From: Prunella strophiata
Taxonomy: Eukaryota > Chordata > Aves > Passeriformes > Prunellidae
Length of the DNA stretch: 64,000 bases
Reading direction: 5' to 3'
Assembly (NCBI GenBank): GCA_036583965.1
Contig: JAZBQD010000015.1
Span: 23,031,310 to 23,095,309 of the forward strand
The position numbers were made by a program, and so were the translations under genes. Under the pieces are notes generated by a model. It saw nothing but the letters and a program-made list of their open reading frames with translations, ran no database searches and had not been told where the DNA came from. Position 1 is the stretch's first letter, and the number at the start of each line of letters is the position of its first letter. Below, in pieces: positions 62,079 to 64,000 of the stretch.

Positions 62079-64000
62079 CTGAAGACATTTTTTTTTAAGT
62101 TATTGCAACACAATACATAAAATCACACTGGGAAATCCACACAGAAGCAGGTAGCAGCCAGTTACTGCTACTGATTCAATCCCATGGAAGATATATTTGA
62201 CAAAGACTCTGTTAAAGTATATCATATGCCCAACTAAAATAACAATATAACACTACAGAAATAAATTCTTATGTTATTCCTTAGAAAAAACAACAGTATT
62301 CTCTTGAGGCCACGCTCTGGGATTACACAGAAGCCAAACTGGAAGCTAACTGGTTTATTCCATTTGGTGAACTCAAAAGAAGGAAATCAGTAGTTTAGAT
62401 AAGTTAATGCAAATGCTGGGAGAAACTGGTGTCAATTCCTCATCCTGGTTTTATGCTGCCATAGCAGTGTAATACCAAAACTGGGCTAGTCCATTACTTT
62501 TAAATTGAGATGCCGATTATTTATATGGCAAAGGCTTTTATAAAGTAAATGTAATATCACTTTTTTCCTGCTTTTGGATCTACTGGAACTAAGCAGATTT
62601 ACAAATATTTAGTCTGAACATATAATTAAAAAGCCAAGTCTGCTCAGCCACATAGATCACATCACAAGACCAAGGGCTTCTGTTCACTTTTTTGTGAGCA
62701 GCAGCAGTTTGAAGTCCTGGTCCATTTATTTTACAGTCTGAAAGGCAATGAGGCTAATTCACAGACTGCAAGTCTGTGAATACAAAAAGACTCATTGCAA
62801 AAAGTATTTTATAATTCCTATATTAAAGATACCCCACAATATTTATGTCACTCTGGAAGTGTAATGAAAAGGTTTAACTGTAATTCACACTCCAGAATTT
62901 TTAGCTCTTCTGTTTGACCTACTGTCCAACATTGCTTGAAATTTTGCAGTCACCAGTTTTCCTCTGGACTTGAAACAGCTCCTTCATAAACTCATCCAAC
63001 TTCAAACCTGAAGTGTCAATCTTCACACCCCACAACAAAGCTTTTAAGTATTCTGGTTGTATATTAATTACTTCAATTCTAATTCAGTCTACTTTTAATT
63101 TCCAGCTATTAAATCTAAATGTTAGAAACTAGAGATAGAAATATAAATGGTTAAAGTGATGTCTGCCTGTATCAGGACACCAGTGTGTTAACAGAGCAAA
63201 TTATGAATCATTCTGAGCACACCAAGATCTCAATGGTAACATTTTTCATGGAATGAACAGAAAATGCCTACCTTCTTAAACAAGACAAGAACTAGAAAGC
63301 TTCCAAACAACACAAGGTTTAGGGTGTTCAGTATCACATTCATCTTCATGTCAATCCAAAATGAAATGTATACCAGCATCTCTTCATGACATGTATATGA
63401 AAAGTTTATCAGCAATGCAAGCACCAAGCGCACTGCAGTTAAAAAATATTTGTACCATACAAAATAAAACAAGGCAAGAGAAAATCCTAGACCACAAAAG
63501 TGGGCAGACACGTGCTTGGAAGGACAACTGAGTGCCCCTGTCATTCTAGCTATGACCAAAGCAACAGCATTGAGAACACGGGAGGAAAAGGCCTTTGCTT
63601 CTCTGGCAGAGAAGTGAACCATAGCAGAAGTGTAACAAACTTACGAAGTACAGTATTAACATAGAAATAGAAAGCTCCCAAAGAAGTAACAGTTTAAAAT
63701 TCCACTTCTGAAACTACATCTCAATCAGCAAAAGATCTTCACCTCGGTTTTGAAGACCGCTCAACATACTGCTCCAAAGCAATAACACGAAAAGATGTGA
63801 GTGTGTTACTTCTGTTTCTTGCTGCTGCCACAAACAAGAAAAATGCTGGTTTCACTTCAGTGAATCCTTCAAACAGAGTGATATGAAAGTCAAACAAGGT
63901 AATAACTAAGAATTATCTAGAATTTTGAACTGATGACACAGCCTCTAGTAACTCTCTATCCAGCACATAATTTTTTTATCTGCTTTTCAGTTCCCTTTAA
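62079..64000. other. DPY19L4 intron 1 (part) or upstream flank
   Basis: AT-rich with no CpG island, so the DPY19L4 promoter is probably further right. It contains one hydrophobic minus-strand open frame (63230-63622), listed separately. Otherwise nothing is recognisable. Confidence 0.45.
63272..63602 (-). other. Unrecognised hydrophobic open frame with splice-like ends
   Basis: Within a 130-codon open frame starting at 63622, a 331-bp segment is flanked by an acceptor-like CTCTGCCAG and a donor-like AAG|GTAGGC. The translation is strongly membrane-like, for example SLALFYFVWYKYFLTAVRLV and NVILNTLNLVLFGSFLVLVL. I do not recognise it, and its phase 0 end does not match DPY19L4 exon 2 (phase 1 entry). 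It may be an exon of another transcript or an accident of AT-rich sequence, since T-rich DNA codes for hydrophobic residues. Confidence 0.15.

Overview
This is a vertebrate nuclear window, almost certainly from a bird. It carries several fragments of CR1 LINEs with the avian 3' end, widely spaced small exons with GT-AG introns, and a GC-rich CpG-island first exon. No bacterial-type gene organisation is present. Both genes found lie on the minus strand, head to tail, so reading runs from right to left. Nearly all long open frames other than the exons listed are shadows or repeat artefacts. Right part (38.4-62.1 kb): 18 consecutive coding exons of DPY19L4, a multipass ER membrane protein of the DPY19 (C-mannosyltransferase-like) family. 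All exon phases join, and the summed exon length fits the known protein once a very short first coding exon beyond the right edge is allowed for. The stop codon is at 38415-38417, and the 3' UTR probably extends several kb to the left. Left part (3.0-29.1 kb): a large classical-type cadherin that starts in a CpG island (about 27.7-29.3 kb). It has one 1-kb GC-rich first exon, a 13-kb first intron, and nine further exons encoding successive extracellular cadherin (EC) repeats. The repeat sequences resemble type III (Drosophila N-cadherin-like, chicken Hz-cadherin-like) cadherins. The rest of the gene must lie left of the window. All ten exons join in phase, except that exon 2 and exon 5 each carry one extra base that breaks the frame. 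This is either assembly error or early decay of the gene. Intron 9 of the cadherin holds the most striking non-coding element: a 1.55-kb array of 71 units of 22 bp, all of them identical except for one extra T next to the first, beginning about 28 nt after a 5' splice site. Other repeats are a nested CR1-in-CR1 cluster (16.56-18.0 kb), CR1 copies at 4.2-4.65 and 25.17-25.43 kb, a 70-bp tandem duplication at 8.23-8.37 kb, and several microsatellites. I see no rRNA, tRNA, CRISPR or prokaryotic mobile elements. I found no convincing new multi-gene system. The points worth following up are the homogeneous satellite, the two frame breaks in the cadherin, and an unexplained hydrophobic open frame with splice-like ends in DPY19L4 intron 1.
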